Assembly (NCBI RefSeq): GCF_007670255.1
Contig: NZ_SZVS01000002.1
Coordinates: 186,001-250,000 of the forward strand
DNA from: Paenarthrobacter nicotinovorans
Lineage (GTDB): Bacteria; Actinomycetota; Actinomycetes; Actinomycetales; Micrococcaceae
Length of the DNA: 64,000 nt
Direction: 5' to 3'
This document shows, one piece after another, positions 33,787 through 42,969 of the stretch. The notes beneath the pieces are model-generated. The model was not told the origin of the DNA. It was given only the letters and a program-made list of their open reading frames with translations, and made no database searches. Within the stretch, counting starts at the first letter, position 1; each line of letters opens with the position of its first letter. The position numbers and the translations under genes are program-made.

Positions 33787-35529
33787 ATGACAGATACAGC
33801 TGTAGCCGGTGCGTCCGCTGACGCCGCAGTCCCTTCGCGCCCAGCACGCACCCGTCCGGCGGCCAAGCCCCACGGCCAGTGGAAGGTCGACGGCACCACG
33901 CCCCTCAACGCCAACGAGACCTGGAAGCAGGAAGACAACGGGCTGAACGTCCGTGAGCGCATTGAGTCTGTCTACTCAAAAGAAGGCTTCGACTCCATCG
34001 ACGGCACGGACCTGCACGGCCGTTTCCGCTGGTGGGGCCTCTACACGCAGCGCAAACCCGGGATCGACGGCGGCAAGACCGCCACGCTTGAACCGCACGA
34101 GCTCGAAGACAAGTACTTCATGTTGCGCGTGCGTATCGACGGCGGTGCGCTCACCACCGAGCAGTTGCGCGTCATCGGCCAGATTTCCGTGGACTTTGCC
34201 CGCGGCTCAGCCGACCTGACCGACCGCCAGAACATCCAGCTGCACTGGATCCGCGTGGAGGACGTGCCCGAGATCTGGCGCCGCCTGGAGGGCATTGGCC
34301 TGTCCACCACAGAAGCGTGCGGCGACGTGCCGCGCGTCATCCTTGGCTCCCCGGTTGCGGGCATCGCCAAGGACGAGATCATCGATCCCACGCCGCTCAT
34401 CCACGAACTTGCCGATCGTTTCATCGGCGACCCCGAGCTGGCCAACCTGCCGCGTAAATACAAGACGGCCATTACGGGCCACCCGTCCCAGGACGTGGTG
34501 CACGAAATCAACGACTTTGCCCTGGTTGGCGTTGTCCACCCCGAACTCGGCGCTGGGTACGACCTCTGGGTCGGCGGCGGATTGTCCACCAACCCCCGCC
34601 TCGCCGAACGCCTTGGTGTCTTTGTCTCGGCCGATGTTGCCGCTGAGGTGTGGCTGGGTGTCACCAGCATCTTCCGTGACTACGGCTACCGCCGCATGCG
34701 CACCAAGGCCCGCCTCAAGTTCCTGATGAACGACTGGGGTCCTGCCAAGTTCCGCCAGATCCTCGAGGACGAATACCTCGGCTTCAAGCTTCCAGATGGT
34801 CCCGCCGCTCCGAAGCCCAGCGCCCCCGGCGACCACATCGGTGTTCACGAACAGAAGGACGGCAAGTTCTTCATCGGTGTTGCGCCGACGGTTGGCCGTA
34901 CCTCGGGCGAGGCACTCGTGAAGCTCGCGGACACCCTGGAGCAGCACGGCAGCTACCGGCTGCGGACCACCCCGCACCAGAAGCTCGTCATCCTGGACGT
35001 CGCCAAGGAGCAGGTGGAACCGCTGATCGCAGAACTGGACACCCTGGGTCTGTCCGCCCGGCCGTCCGTGTTCCGCCGAGGCACCATCGCCTGCACGGGC
35101 ATCGAGTTCTGCAAGCTGGCCATCGTGGAAACAAAGGTCACGGCTGCAACCGCCATCGCTGAACTGGAACGCCGCCTGGCCGACCTCGTGGAGACCAAGC
35201 AGTTGCCCTCGGCACTGTCCCTGCACATCAACGGCTGCCCGAACTCCTGCGCCCGTATCCAGACGGCCGACATCGGCCTGAAGGGCATGATGCTGCCAAC
35301 GCCCGACGGCGACCCCACCCCGGGTTTCCAGGTCCACCTTGGTGGCGGGCTGGCCAACAACGAGCGCGAGGAAGCTGGTTTGGGACGTACCGTCCGCGGC
35401 CTGAAGGTCACGGTGGAAGACCTGCCCGATTATGTGGAGCGCGTGGTCCGCAAGTTCGTCGCCGTCGGCGCCGAGGGCCAGACCTTCGCTGAGTGGGCAC
35501 ACTCCGCAGATGAAGGAGACCTCCAATGA
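33787..35529 (+). CDS. Ferredoxin-dependent assimilatory sulfite reductase (SirA type)
   Basis: A 580-residue siroheme and [4Fe-4S] enzyme of the nitrite/sulfite reductase family. Two ferredoxin-like half domains alternate with siroheme domains. Conserved siroheme-contact stretches include DLTDRQNIQLHWI, and the cluster cysteines are in IACTGIEFCKLA and NGCPNSCARIQ. Placement before cysH and cysDN identifies the substrate as sulfite rather than nitrite. ATG 33787 is preferred over an upstream frame to 33751. cysH overlaps its stop by ATGA. FprA (48381) probably reduces the ferredoxin that feeds it. Confidence 0.9.
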   Translation: MTDTAVAGASADAAVPSRPARTRPAAKPHGQWKVDGTTPLNANETWKQEDNGLNVRERIESVYSKEGFDSIDGTDLHGRFRWWGLYTQRKPGIDGGKTATLEPHELEDKYFMLRVRIDGGALTTEQLRVIGQISVDFARGSADLTDRQNIQLHWIRVEDVPEIWRRLEGIGLSTTEACGDVPRVILGSPVAGIAKDEIIDPTPLIHELADRFIGDPELANLPRKYKTAITGHPSQDVVHEINDFALVGVVHPELGAGYDLWVGGGLSTNPRLAERLGVFVSADVAAEVWLGVTSIFRDYGYRRMRTKARLKFLMNDWGPAKFRQILEDEYLGFKLPDGPAAPKPSAPGDHIGVHEQKDGKFFIGVAPTVGRTSGEALVKLADTLEQHGSYRLRTTPHQKLVILDVAKEQVEPLIAELDTLGLSARPSVFRRGTIACTGIEFCKLAIVETKVTAATAIAELERRLADLVETKQLPSALSLHINGCPNSCARIQTADIGLKGMMLPTPDGDPTPGFQVHLGGGLANNEREEAGLGRTVRGLKVTVEDLPDYVERVVRKFVAVGAEGQTFAEWAHSADEGDLQ

Positions 35530-36260
35530 CAGATCCCCAGACGCTTCCGGCTGTCCGCACGTTGCGGTCCCACGAAGAACTCAAAGCATTGGCTGAAGCC
35601 GGTGCCGCGGAGCTTGGTTGGAACGCGACTGCGCAGGAAGCCATTGCCTGGGTTGCGCGCAACTTCGAGCTGCCCGCGGTGACCGTTGCCTGCTCCATGG
35701 CCGACGCCGTGCTGCCGGCCTTGGTGGCGGACCAGCTTCCCGGCGTCGACGTTCTGTTCCTGGAAACCGGCTACCACTTCAAGGAAACGCACGACACCCG
35801 CAACGAAGTAGCTGCAAACCTGCGCGTGAACGTGGTGGATGTCCTCCCGGAAAACACGGTGGAGCAGCAGGACCGCCTGTTGGGCAAGGACCTGTTCGCC
35901 CGGGACGCTGCCCAGTGCTGCGCCCTCCGCAAGGTCCAGCCGTTGCGCCGCTCCTTGGCGGGCTACGAAGTATGGTTCACCGGCGTCCGCCGCGACGAAG
36001 CCCCCACCCGCACGAACACCCCGGTGGTCACTTGGGATGAGAGCTTCGGCCTGGTCAAGGTGAACCCGATGGTGGACTGGTCCTTCGATCAGCTGCTGGA
36101 GTACTCCGAGGACAATATCCTCCCCGTCAACCCCCTCCTGAGCCAGGGCTACCCGTCCATTGGATGCCAGCCCTGCACCCGCAAAGTGGCCCCGGGCGAA
36201 GACCCCCGAGCCGGCCGCTGGGCAGGATCCGACAAGACAGAATGCGGACTACACACATGA
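35526..36260 (+). CDS. cysH: Adenylyl-sulfate (APS) reductase
   Basis: A 244-residue CysH that reduces activated sulfate to sulfite. The cysteine pairs CCALRK and GCQPCTR, about 80 residues apart, bind a [4Fe-4S] cluster, the mark of APS-preferring enzymes. The catalytic Cys is in the C-terminal ECGLH. No cysC kinase gene is present and CysN lacks a fused kinase, which also favours APS over PAPS. The start overlaps the sulfite reductase stop and the end overlaps cysD (ATGA), so translation is probably coupled. Confidence 0.92.
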   Translation: MTDPQTLPAVRTLRSHEELKALAEAGAAELGWNATAQEAIAWVARNFELPAVTVACSMADAVLPALVADQLPGVDVLFLETGYHFKETHDTRNEVAANLRVNVVDVLPENTVEQQDRLLGKDLFARDAAQCCALRKVQPLRRSLAGYEVWFTGVRRDEAPTRTNTPVVTWDESFGLVKVNPMVDWSFDQLLEYSEDNILPVNPLLSQGYPSIGCQPCTRKVAPGEDPRAGRWAGSDKTECGLHT

Positions 36261-37216
36261 GCACGTACACAACAGAGGAGTCCACGGTGGAAGTTGCAGC
36301 GGCAGTAGACGCCCCCTCGGTCGAGCGCCTGAGCAGCTTGGACACCCTTGAGTCCGAGGCTATTCACATCATCCGTGAGGTAGTTGCCGAATTCGAGAAG
36401 CCTGCGCTGCTGTTCTCCGGCGGCAAGGACTCCGTGGTGATGCTGCACCTGGCTACCAAGGCATTCTGGCCGGGCAAGGTGCCTTTCCCCGTCCTGCACG
36501 TGGACACCGGGCACAACTTCCCCGAGGTCATCGATTTCCGCGACCGCACCGTTGAGCGCCTCGGTTTGAAGCTGGTTGTCGGTTCCGTCCAGGAATTCAT
36601 CGACCGCGGCGAACTGGCCGAACGCGCAGATGGCACCCGCAACCCGCTGCAGACGGTTCCGCTGCTGGACGCGATCCAGAAGAACAAGTTCGACGCCGTG
36701 TTCGGCGGTGGTCGTCGCGACGAGGACAAGGCCCGCGCCAAGGAACGCATCCTGAGTCTCCGCGACGAGTTCGGCCAGTGGGATCCGCGCAACCAGCGTC
36801 CCGAGCTGTGGAACCTGTACAACGGCCGCCACACCGTGGGCCAGCACGTGCGTGCGTTCCCCATCAGCAACTGGACCGAGCTGGACATCTGGCGCTACAT
36901 CGAGCGCGAGAACATCGAGCTTCCCAGCCTGTACTACGCCCACGAGCGTGAAGTCTTCGCCCGTGACGGCATGTGGCGTGCAGTGGGCGAAGTTTCCCAG
37001 CCGCTGCCCCACGAGGACGTCATCACCAAGCTGGTCCGTTACCGGACTGTGGGCGACATGTCCTGCACAGGTGCCGTCGAGTCCGACGCACGCACCGTGG
37101 CCGACGTCGTAGTTGAAGTCGCTGCCTCCACCCTGACCGAACGTGGCGCCACCCGCGCAGATGACCGCATCTCCGAGGCAGCCATGGAAGACCGCAAGAA
37201 GGACGGCTACTTCTAA
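36257..37216 (+). CDS. cysD: Sulfate adenylyltransferase subunit 2
   Basis: A 319-residue PP-loop ATPase that adenylates sulfate with CysN. The P-loop SGGKDSVVML is near residue 56, and the family segments HVDTGHNFPEVI, GGRRDEDKARAKER and RAFPISNWTELDIW follow. The C-terminus has the CysD features GDMSCTGAVES and the end stretch DRKKDGYF. ATG 36257 overlaps the cysH stop; a longer frame would overlap cysH. cysN begins immediately after the stop. Confidence 0.93.
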   Translation: MSTYTTEESTVEVAAAVDAPSVERLSSLDTLESEAIHIIREVVAEFEKPALLFSGGKDSVVMLHLATKAFWPGKVPFPVLHVDTGHNFPEVIDFRDRTVERLGLKLVVGSVQEFIDRGELAERADGTRNPLQTVPLLDAIQKNKFDAVFGGGRRDEDKARAKERILSLRDEFGQWDPRNQRPELWNLYNGRHTVGQHVRAFPISNWTELDIWRYIERENIELPSLYYAHEREVFARDGMWRAVGEVSQPLPHEDVITKLVRYRTVGDMSCTGAVESDARTVADVVVEVAASTLTERGATRADDRISEAAMEDRKKDGYF

Positions 37217-38620
37217 ATGAGCACCGAAACATTGGCTGCCGGGCTGGAGACAGCCCTGCCCACCACCCTTTTCCGTTTCGCAACCGCTGGATCGGTCGAC
37301 GACGGCAAGTCCACTTTGGTGGGCCGCCTCCTTCACGATTCCAAGGCGATCCTGGCCGACCAGCTCGACGCCGTTGCCCGCACCTCGGCGGACCGAGGCT
37401 TCGGCGGCGACAAGGGCGGCATCGACCTCGCCCTGCTGACCGACGGCCTGCGTGCCGAGCGCGAACAGGGCATCACCATCGACGTTGCCTACCGCTACTT
37501 CGCGACCGACCGCCGCAGCTTCATCCTCGCGGACTGCCCCGGCCACGTTCAATACACCAAGAACACGGTGACGGGCGCGTCCACGGCGGATGCCGTCGTC
37601 GTACTGATCGACGCCCGCAAGGGTGTGCTGGAGCAGACCCGCCGCCACCTGTCCGTGCTGCAGCTGCTGCGCGTGGCCCACGTGATCGTCGCTGTGAACA
37701 AGATCGACCTGGTGGACTTCAGCGAGCAGGTTTTCCGCGACATCGAGGCCGATGTGCAGAAGGTGGCCCGCGAGCTGGGCCTGGGTTCCGATGGGGTCGC
37801 TGACCTCTTGGTGGTCCCCGTTTCCGCGCTGGATGGGGACAACGTGGTGGACCGTTCCGAGCGCACTCCCTGGTACACGGGACCGGCGTTGCTGGAGGTC
37901 CTCGAAACCCTCCCGGCTGCCGATGAACTCGAAGCTGAACTGGAAAGCTTCCGATTCCCGGTCCAGCTGGTCATCCGTCCGCAAGGTGCCCTGGCCCCTG
38001 ATGCCGTGGCTGCCGGACTCGATGTGGAGGCCTACCGTGACTACCGGGCCTACGCCGGGCAGATCACCGAAGGCTCCGTGAAGGTCGGTGACGAAGTGTC
38101 CGTCATCAGCCCGGGCCACGAACCGCGCGTCACCACCGTGGTGGGCATCGACTTCGCGGGCCAGTCCTTGGAAGAGGCCGCTGCGCCGCAGTCCGTGGCC
38201 ATCCGTTTGGCTGACGAGATCGACATCGCCCGTGGGGACACCATCGCCGCGGCCGGAACCGTTCGCGAAAGCTCGGCTGACCTGTACGCATCGCTGGCCT
38301 GGTTGTCGCCGAAGCCCCTGCGCGAAGGCCAGAAGGTCCTGGTGAAGCACGGAACGCGCACGGTCCAGGCTTTGGTCCGCAACGTCACAGGCAAGCTGGA
38401 CCTGGCCACGTTTGCCGTGGAGCCGACGTCAACGCTGGAGCTCAACGACATCGGAAACGCCCAGCTCCGGCTCGCCGCGGCCCTGCCGTTGGAGAACTAC
38501 CTGCACCACCGCCGCACGGGTGCCTTCCTGGTGATTGACCCCATTGACGGCAATACCTTGGCCGCGGGTCTGGTCAAGGACCACCCCGGTGACCACGAAG
38601 ACGAACGTTACGTCATCTAA
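37217..38620 (+). CDS. cysN: Sulfate adenylyltransferase subunit 1, GTPase
   Basis: A 467-residue EF-Tu-like GTPase that drives APS formation by CysD. G1 is GSVDDGKST, G3 DCPGHVQYTKN and G4 NKIDLVD. Domains II and III follow, and no APS kinase domain is appended. The ATG directly follows the cysD TAA. A clear rho-independent terminator after the stop ends the sir-cysHDN unit. Confidence 0.93.
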   Translation: MSTETLAAGLETALPTTLFRFATAGSVDDGKSTLVGRLLHDSKAILADQLDAVARTSADRGFGGDKGGIDLALLTDGLRAEREQGITIDVAYRYFATDRRSFILADCPGHVQYTKNTVTGASTADAVVVLIDARKGVLEQTRRHLSVLQLLRVAHVIVAVNKIDLVDFSEQVFRDIEADVQKVARELGLGSDGVADLLVVPVSALDGDNVVDRSERTPWYTGPALLEVLETLPAADELEAELESFRFPVQLVIRPQGALAPDAVAAGLDVEAYRDYRAYAGQITEGSVKVGDEVSVISPGHEPRVTTVVGIDFAGQSLEEAAAPQSVAIRLADEIDIARGDTIAAAGTVRESSADLYASLAWLSPKPLREGQKVLVKHGTRTVQALVRNVTGKLDLATFAVEPTSTLELNDIGNAQLRLAAALPLENYLHHRRTGAFLVIDPIDGNTLAAGLVKDHPGDHEDERYVI

Positions 38621-38637
38621 GGACACAGACAGCAACA

Positions 38638-38706
38638 AAACCGCGGCTTGTTCGCTGCCCCTCCCTTTGTGGAGCGTGATGTTCGAACAAGTCGCGGTTT
38701 CTTTTT
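38638..38706 (+). terminator. Rho-independent terminator of the sir-cysHDN operon
   Basis: A 17-bp stem (38638-38654 with 38684-38700, one wobble) carries AAACCGCGGCTTGTTCG on the left and is followed by CTTTTT. It lies just before the Shine-Dalgarno site of the next gene. Confidence 0.88.
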
Positions 38707-38717
38707 GGGAAGGCCAT

Positions 38718-39671
38718 ATGCCCCGCAACACCACGCTCAGCACCCTCCTGGACGCCGGCAAGGACCTGGTCCTGGACGGAGCGCTGGCCACGGAATTGGA
38801 AGCCCACGGTTGCGACCTTGAGGACGCGCTCTGGTCTGCCAAGGTCCTGCTGGAGCAGCCGGAGTTGATCAAGCAGGTCCACCGCGACTACTTCGACGCC
38901 GGAGCCTCCGTCGCCATCACCGCCAGCTACCAGGCGACGCCGCATGGTTTCGCACGGCGGGGTTTGTCCGAGGAGGAGTCGCTGGAGCTGGTTGCGCTGA
39001 GTGTCCGCTTGGCCGATGAGGCACGGCAGGAGTACGTCGCGGCCAACCCCGGTTCAGGGCCCTTGCTGGTGGCCGGCTCGGTGGGACCCTATGGCGCCTA
39101 CCTTGCCGACGGCTCAGAGTACCGCGGTGATTACACGCTTTCTGCCGCGGAATTCCGGGATTTCCACCGGCCCCGCACTGCCGCGCTGGTGGAGGCCGGA
39201 GCGGACTTCCTGGCCTGTGAGACGCTGCCGTCGTACGCCGAAGCGGAGGCACTGTTGGCGCTCGTGGCGGAGTTCGACGTCGAATCCTGGTTTACGTTCA
39301 CGCTGCGGGACAGCGCCCACATCAGTGACGGAACGCCCCTCGCGGACGTGGCCGCGCTGCTCAGCGCGGAACCGCGCGTGGCCGCCGTCGGGGTCAACTG
39401 TGTGCCGCTGGAACTGGTGACCGGGGCGCTGGGCAACTTCGCTAAGTCCTCCAACAAGCCACTCGTGGCGTACCCGAATTCGGGGGAGACGTATGACGCC
39501 GTGACCAAGACGTGGGGACCGGCCGGCAACGGGTTGTCTGCAGAAACCCTGGCCGGGAACGCGGGGGAGTGGCTTGGCCGTGGGGCCCGTTTGCTGGGCG
39601 GCTGCTGCCGCACGAATCCGAAGGACATTGAAGCCCTTTCGGCCAATATGACGCCAAGTGACCCTTCATGA
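38718..39671 (+). CDS. mmuM: Homocysteine S-methyltransferase
   Basis: A 317-residue zinc-dependent methyltransferase of the MmuM/BHMT family that makes methionine from homocysteine with S-methylmethionine or a similar donor. The zinc cysteines are in GVNC and the paired GGCC near the C-terminus. LDGALATELEAHG and ITASYQATPHGF are typical early segments. GGAAGG precedes the ATG at 38718. A much longer open frame upstream runs through the terminator and is rejected. No transporter for S-methylmethionine is beside it. Confidence 0.85.
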   Translation: MPRNTTLSTLLDAGKDLVLDGALATELEAHGCDLEDALWSAKVLLEQPELIKQVHRDYFDAGASVAITASYQATPHGFARRGLSEEESLELVALSVRLADEARQEYVAANPGSGPLLVAGSVGPYGAYLADGSEYRGDYTLSAAEFRDFHRPRTAALVEAGADFLACETLPSYAEAEALLALVAEFDVESWFTFTLRDSAHISDGTPLADVAALLSAEPRVAAVGVNCVPLELVTGALGNFAKSSNKPLVAYPNSGETYDAVTKTWGPAGNGLSAETLAGNAGEWLGRGARLLGGCCRTNPKDIEALSANMTPSDPS

Positions 39672-39824
39672 ACCTTGATTTCCACGGGATTGAAGCCGAA
39701 ATATGACAGTCCCTACTGTGAACTCATGACCACTCCGGAACGGTCCTTCCTTGCCCTCGATGGGCGATGTTAGGGGCCTGATCTTCGCCCCGCTTCGCAT
39801 CCCAAAAATCTCCTAAGGACCCCC

Positions 39825-40988
39825 ATGTCGAACACTCCCGAGTCACCCAAGCCCGGATCTGATTCCGGCACCACCCGCATCGTCGCGGGCCAGACCCCAG
39901 CCAAGCCCAAGCGCCGCCGCGCCCTCGAGATCGGACTGGCCGTCGGCCTGGTCCTGCTGATCGGCGCAGGCGCAGCCGTAGCCTCCGTCGTCTCGAACAA
40001 CAACAACAGCCAGGCAGCACCGGCCGCCAACACCTCCCCGGCAGCCGAGCTCAAGCTGGGCTACTTCAGCAACGTCACCCACGGCCCGGCCCTGGTCGGC
40101 ACCAGCAAGGGCTTCATCGCCAAGGAACTCGGCGACACCAAGCTCAGCACCCAGATCTTCAACGCCGGCCCCGCCGCGATCGAAGCCCTGAACGCCGGGG
40201 CCATCGACGCCACGTACATCGGCCCGAACCCGGCCATCAACTCCTTCGTCAAGAGCAACGGCGAATCCATCAGCATCATCGCCGGCGCAGCTTCCGGTGG
40301 TGCCCAGCTGGTAGTCAAGCCGGAGATCAACTCCGCAGCCGACCTCAAGGGCAAAGTGCTCGCTTCGCCGCAGCTCGGCGGTACCCAGGACGTGGCACTG
40401 CGCGCCTGGCTCGGCCACCAGGGTTACAAGACCAACCCTGACGGCAGCGGCGACGTCAACATCAACCCGACCGAAAACGCCCAGACCCTGAAGCTCTTCC
40501 AAGACGGAAAGCTCGACGGCGCGTGGTTGCCTGAGCCCTGGGCCTCCCGCCTGGTGCTGGAAGCCGGCGCGAAGGTCCTGGTGGACGAGAAGGACCTGTG
40601 GGACAAGGGTGACTTCACCACCACCATCCTGATCGTGAACAAGAAGTTCGCAGCTGAACACCCGGAGACCGTCAAGGCTCTGCTGAAGGGCCACGTCGAA
40701 TCCGTGAACTGGCTGAACTCCGCTTCTGCCGCCGACAAGGCTTCCACCATCAATGCAGTCCTGAAGGACACCGCAGGCAAGCCGCTCCCGGCCAACGTCA
40801 TTGACCGGGCTCTGCAGAACATCAAGTTCACCACCGACCCCCTGGCCGGAACCTACAAGAAGCTCCTCCAGGACGGTGTTGACGCCGGCACCACCAAGAC
40901 CGCCGACATCAATGGCATCTTCGACCTCCGCGCCCTGAACGAGGTGGAGGGCAAGAAGACCTCCGCCGCCGGACTTGGCCAGGACTAA
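39825..40988 (+). CDS. Sulfonate/taurine/nitrate-type ABC substrate-binding protein
   Basis: A 387-residue binding protein of the SsuA/TauA (NMT1-like) type. GYFSNVTHGPALVGTSKGFI and FNAGPAAIEALNAGAIDATYIGPNPAI match the ligand cleft. It forms an operon with an ATPase and a permease. Unusually, the N-terminus has a basic stretch, KPKRRR, then one long hydrophobic helix with no lipobox, so it may be tethered by an uncleaved helix or a poorly cut signal. Position after cysDN suggests a sulfur source such as sulfonate, taurine or sulfate. Substrate is inference. Confidence 0.82.
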   Translation: MSNTPESPKPGSDSGTTRIVAGQTPAKPKRRRALEIGLAVGLVLLIGAGAAVASVVSNNNNSQAAPAANTSPAAELKLGYFSNVTHGPALVGTSKGFIAKELGDTKLSTQIFNAGPAAIEALNAGAIDATYIGPNPAINSFVKSNGESISIIAGAASGGAQLVVKPEINSAADLKGKVLASPQLGGTQDVALRAWLGHQGYKTNPDGSGDVNINPTENAQTLKLFQDGKLDGAWLPEPWASRLVLEAGAKVLVDEKDLWDKGDFTTTILIVNKKFAAEHPETVKALLKGHVESVNWLNSASAADKASTINAVLKDTAGKPLPANVIDRALQNIKFTTDPLAGTYKKLLQDGVDAGTTKTADINGIFDLRALNEVEGKKTSAAGLGQD

Positions 40989-41004
40989 GCAGTAACAGGC
41001 TGGT

Positions 41005-41023
41005 CCGCCCCCTCGCGGGGCGG
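41005..41023 (+). terminator. Intra-operon hairpin after the binding-protein gene
   Basis: CCGCCCC pairs with GGGGCGG around CTCGC. It lies 17 bases after the stop and before the ATPase gene; it could cause partial termination or mRNA protection. Confidence 0.45.
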
Positions 41024-41103
41024 GCCGGCCTTTGGCCGCATCCGGACCCCGGATACGGCTCAGGCAGTACCAGCTTGACGAACAACAAACGAAGGACGGG
41101 ACC

Positions 41104-41835
41104 ATGCCAGTTGTACTGGAGAACCTGGGCAAACGCTTCGGCGACGGGGCTCCCGTCCTGGACGACGTCAACGCCACGATCGGGCAGGGCGAGTTTGTCG
41201 CCCTCCTCGGTGCGTCCGGCTGCGGCAAGTCCACCCTGCTGAACATCATCGCCGGACTTGAGCAGCCGACGTCGGGCGCTCTGGAAGTCCCCAGCGACGG
41301 CGCGGCATTCATGTTCCAGGACTCAGCCCTGTTTCCGTGGCTGACCGCACGAGGCAACATCGAACTGGCCCTTCAGCTGGCCGACAAGTCGAGCAGCAAG
41401 GCGAGCCGACGTGCGCGGGCAACCGAGCTGCTGGAGCTCGTGCATCTTGGAGGAGCCGGCGACAAGCGTCCACACGAGCTGTCCGGCGGCATGCGCCAAC
41501 GCGTGGCCCTCGCCCGTTCGCTGGCCCAGGACCGGCAAGTACTGCTGATGGACGAGCCGTTCGCGGCGCTCGACGCCATCACCCGCGACCTTCTGCACGA
41601 CGAGCTGGAGCGGATCTGGAAGGAAACAGGGCGCACCATCATCTTCGTCACCCATAACGTCCGCGAAGCCGTGCGCCTGGGCCAACGCGTTCTGCTGCTG
41701 TCCTCGCGCCCCGGCCGGGTTGTGGCCGAATGGGAAGTCACTGAAGAACACCGCACCGATGCCGGCCGTGCAGGGGAGCTGACCGGCGTCATCACCCGAC
41801 GACTTCGCGAGGAGATCCGCCGCCATGCCAAGTAA
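41104..41835 (+). CDS. ABC transporter ATP-binding protein (SsuB/TauB type)
   Basis: A 243-residue importer ATPase. Walker A GASGCGKST, Q-loop FMFQDSALFPWL, signature LSGGMRQRV, Walker B VLLMDEPFAALDAITR and the switch His in VTHNVREAVRL are all intact. The FPWLT loop is typical of nitrate/sulfonate/taurine systems. ATG 41104 follows GGACGGG. The permease start overlaps its end by 11 bases. Confidence 0.9.
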   Translation: MPVVLENLGKRFGDGAPVLDDVNATIGQGEFVALLGASGCGKSTLLNIIAGLEQPTSGALEVPSDGAAFMFQDSALFPWLTARGNIELALQLADKSSSKASRRARATELLELVHLGGAGDKRPHELSGGMRQRVALARSLAQDRQVLLMDEPFAALDAITRDLLHDELERIWKETGRTIIFVTHNVREAVRLGQRVLLLSSRPGRVVAEWEVTEEHRTDAGRAGELTGVITRRLREEIRRHAK

Positions 41836-42763
41836 CCAGACCACCGAAGAGCGGACCCTCCCCGTGAGCGACCAGAACCACATCACCTCGCCGTCCATCA
41901 AAGGCAACCCCTCCGAACTTCGCGACCTTGAAGCGGGGCTGGACAACCTGCAGTCGGACACGCGGCGCAGAGGCGGCATTGAGTGGAAGCGTGTGTTGCT
42001 TCCCGTGGTGGCCCTGGTTGTCCTCGTTCTCGCCTGGCAGTTCTACGTCTCACTGGGATTCAAGCGGCGCGACCTCGTCCCCGGTCCCGTGGATGTGTTC
42101 AACCAATTCCTGACGCTGTGGGGTGAGGGCAAGCTCCAGGAAGCAGTATGGACCTCGCTGCAACGCGGGGTGGTCGGCTTCCTCATTTCTGTCGTCATTG
42201 CCACCCCCATCGGTTTGCTTTTGGCACAGGTCGCCCCCTTGCGTCGCGCATTCGGGCCATTGATCTCGGGTCTGCAGGTCCTCCCGTCGGTCGCTTGGGT
42301 ACCTGCTGCGATCATCTGGTTCGGACTGACAGATGCCACGGTTTACTTCGTGGTTTTCATGGGCGCGATCCCGTCCATCATCAACGGCTTGATCTCAGGG
42401 GTGGACCAGATCCCGCCGCAGTTCCGCAGCGTTGGAACCGTTCTGGGCGCGAACCGGTTGCAGATGGCCCTGCAGATCGTCCTTCCCGCGGCCCTGCCCG
42501 GCTACATCAGCGGCTTGAAGCAGGGTTGGGCCTTCTCCTGGCGCTCCCTCATGGCCGCTGAAATCATCGCAGTGGGCGGCACAATCGGCTTCGGCCTTGG
42601 CTCACTCCTGGACCAAGGGCGGATTCTCGCGGACATGACGGTGGTTATGTCCGCGATCCTCCTGATCCTCTTCGTGGGCATCCTGATCGAACTGCTGGTC
42701 TTTGGCCCGATCGAAAAGCGCCTGCTCCAGCGCCGTGGCTTGCTGGCAGGCAGCAGCCGCTAA
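41825..42763 (+). CDS. ABC transporter permease (SsuC/TauC type)
   Basis: A 312-residue permease with a long cytoplasmic N-terminal tail (about 55 residues) and six predicted helices. The EAA-like loop reads RSVGTVLGANRLQMALQIVLPAALPG, standard in the sulfonate/nitrate family. The gene overlaps the ATPase gene, so coupling is likely. The tail is longer than usual for this family. A strong hairpin follows, before the convergent DUF305 gene. Confidence 0.9.
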   Translation: MPSNQTTEERTLPVSDQNHITSPSIKGNPSELRDLEAGLDNLQSDTRRRGGIEWKRVLLPVVALVVLVLAWQFYVSLGFKRRDLVPGPVDVFNQFLTLWGEGKLQEAVWTSLQRGVVGFLISVVIATPIGLLLAQVAPLRRAFGPLISGLQVLPSVAWVPAAIIWFGLTDATVYFVVFMGAIPSIINGLISGVDQIPPQFRSVGTVLGANRLQMALQIVLPAALPGYISGLKQGWAFSWRSLMAAEIIAVGGTIGFGLGSLLDQGRILADMTVVMSAILLILFVGILIELLVFGPIEKRLLQRRGLLAGSSR

Positions 42764-42921
42764 CCCCTTAGTGCGGGGGATGAGGTGGGGGTGGCAGGGC
42801 AGAGGCGCGCCCGTTTCCGCCGGTTGCACCTCATCCGCACCAGCTCCGCGCCCTTTCACGCCAATTGCACCAGCGGTTATAGAGGCGATCGGCGCTACGT
42901 GGTGCGGGAACCAGCGCACGG

Positions 42922-42955
42922 AACGCCCGACGGCGGCCTCCCGCCGTCGGGCGTT
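42922..42955. terminator. 15-bp perfect hairpin between convergent genes
   Basis: AACGCCCGACGGCGG (42922-42936) pairs perfectly with 42941-42955 around CCTC. It lies 14 bases beyond the DUF305 gene end, and the left arm begins with AA and the right ends with TT, so it may work in both directions. Confidence 0.75.
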
Positions 42956-42969
42956 TACGGAACCGCGTG

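Noticed and set aside
34207..38350. Long minus-strand frames over the sulfite reductase and cysDN genes
   Set aside because: They mirror strongly conserved sulfur genes, with no own start signals or motifs.
38535..38717. 5' extension of mmuM upstream of ATG 38718
   Set aside because: It overlaps the end of cysN and the terminator. A Shine-Dalgarno site lies before 38718.
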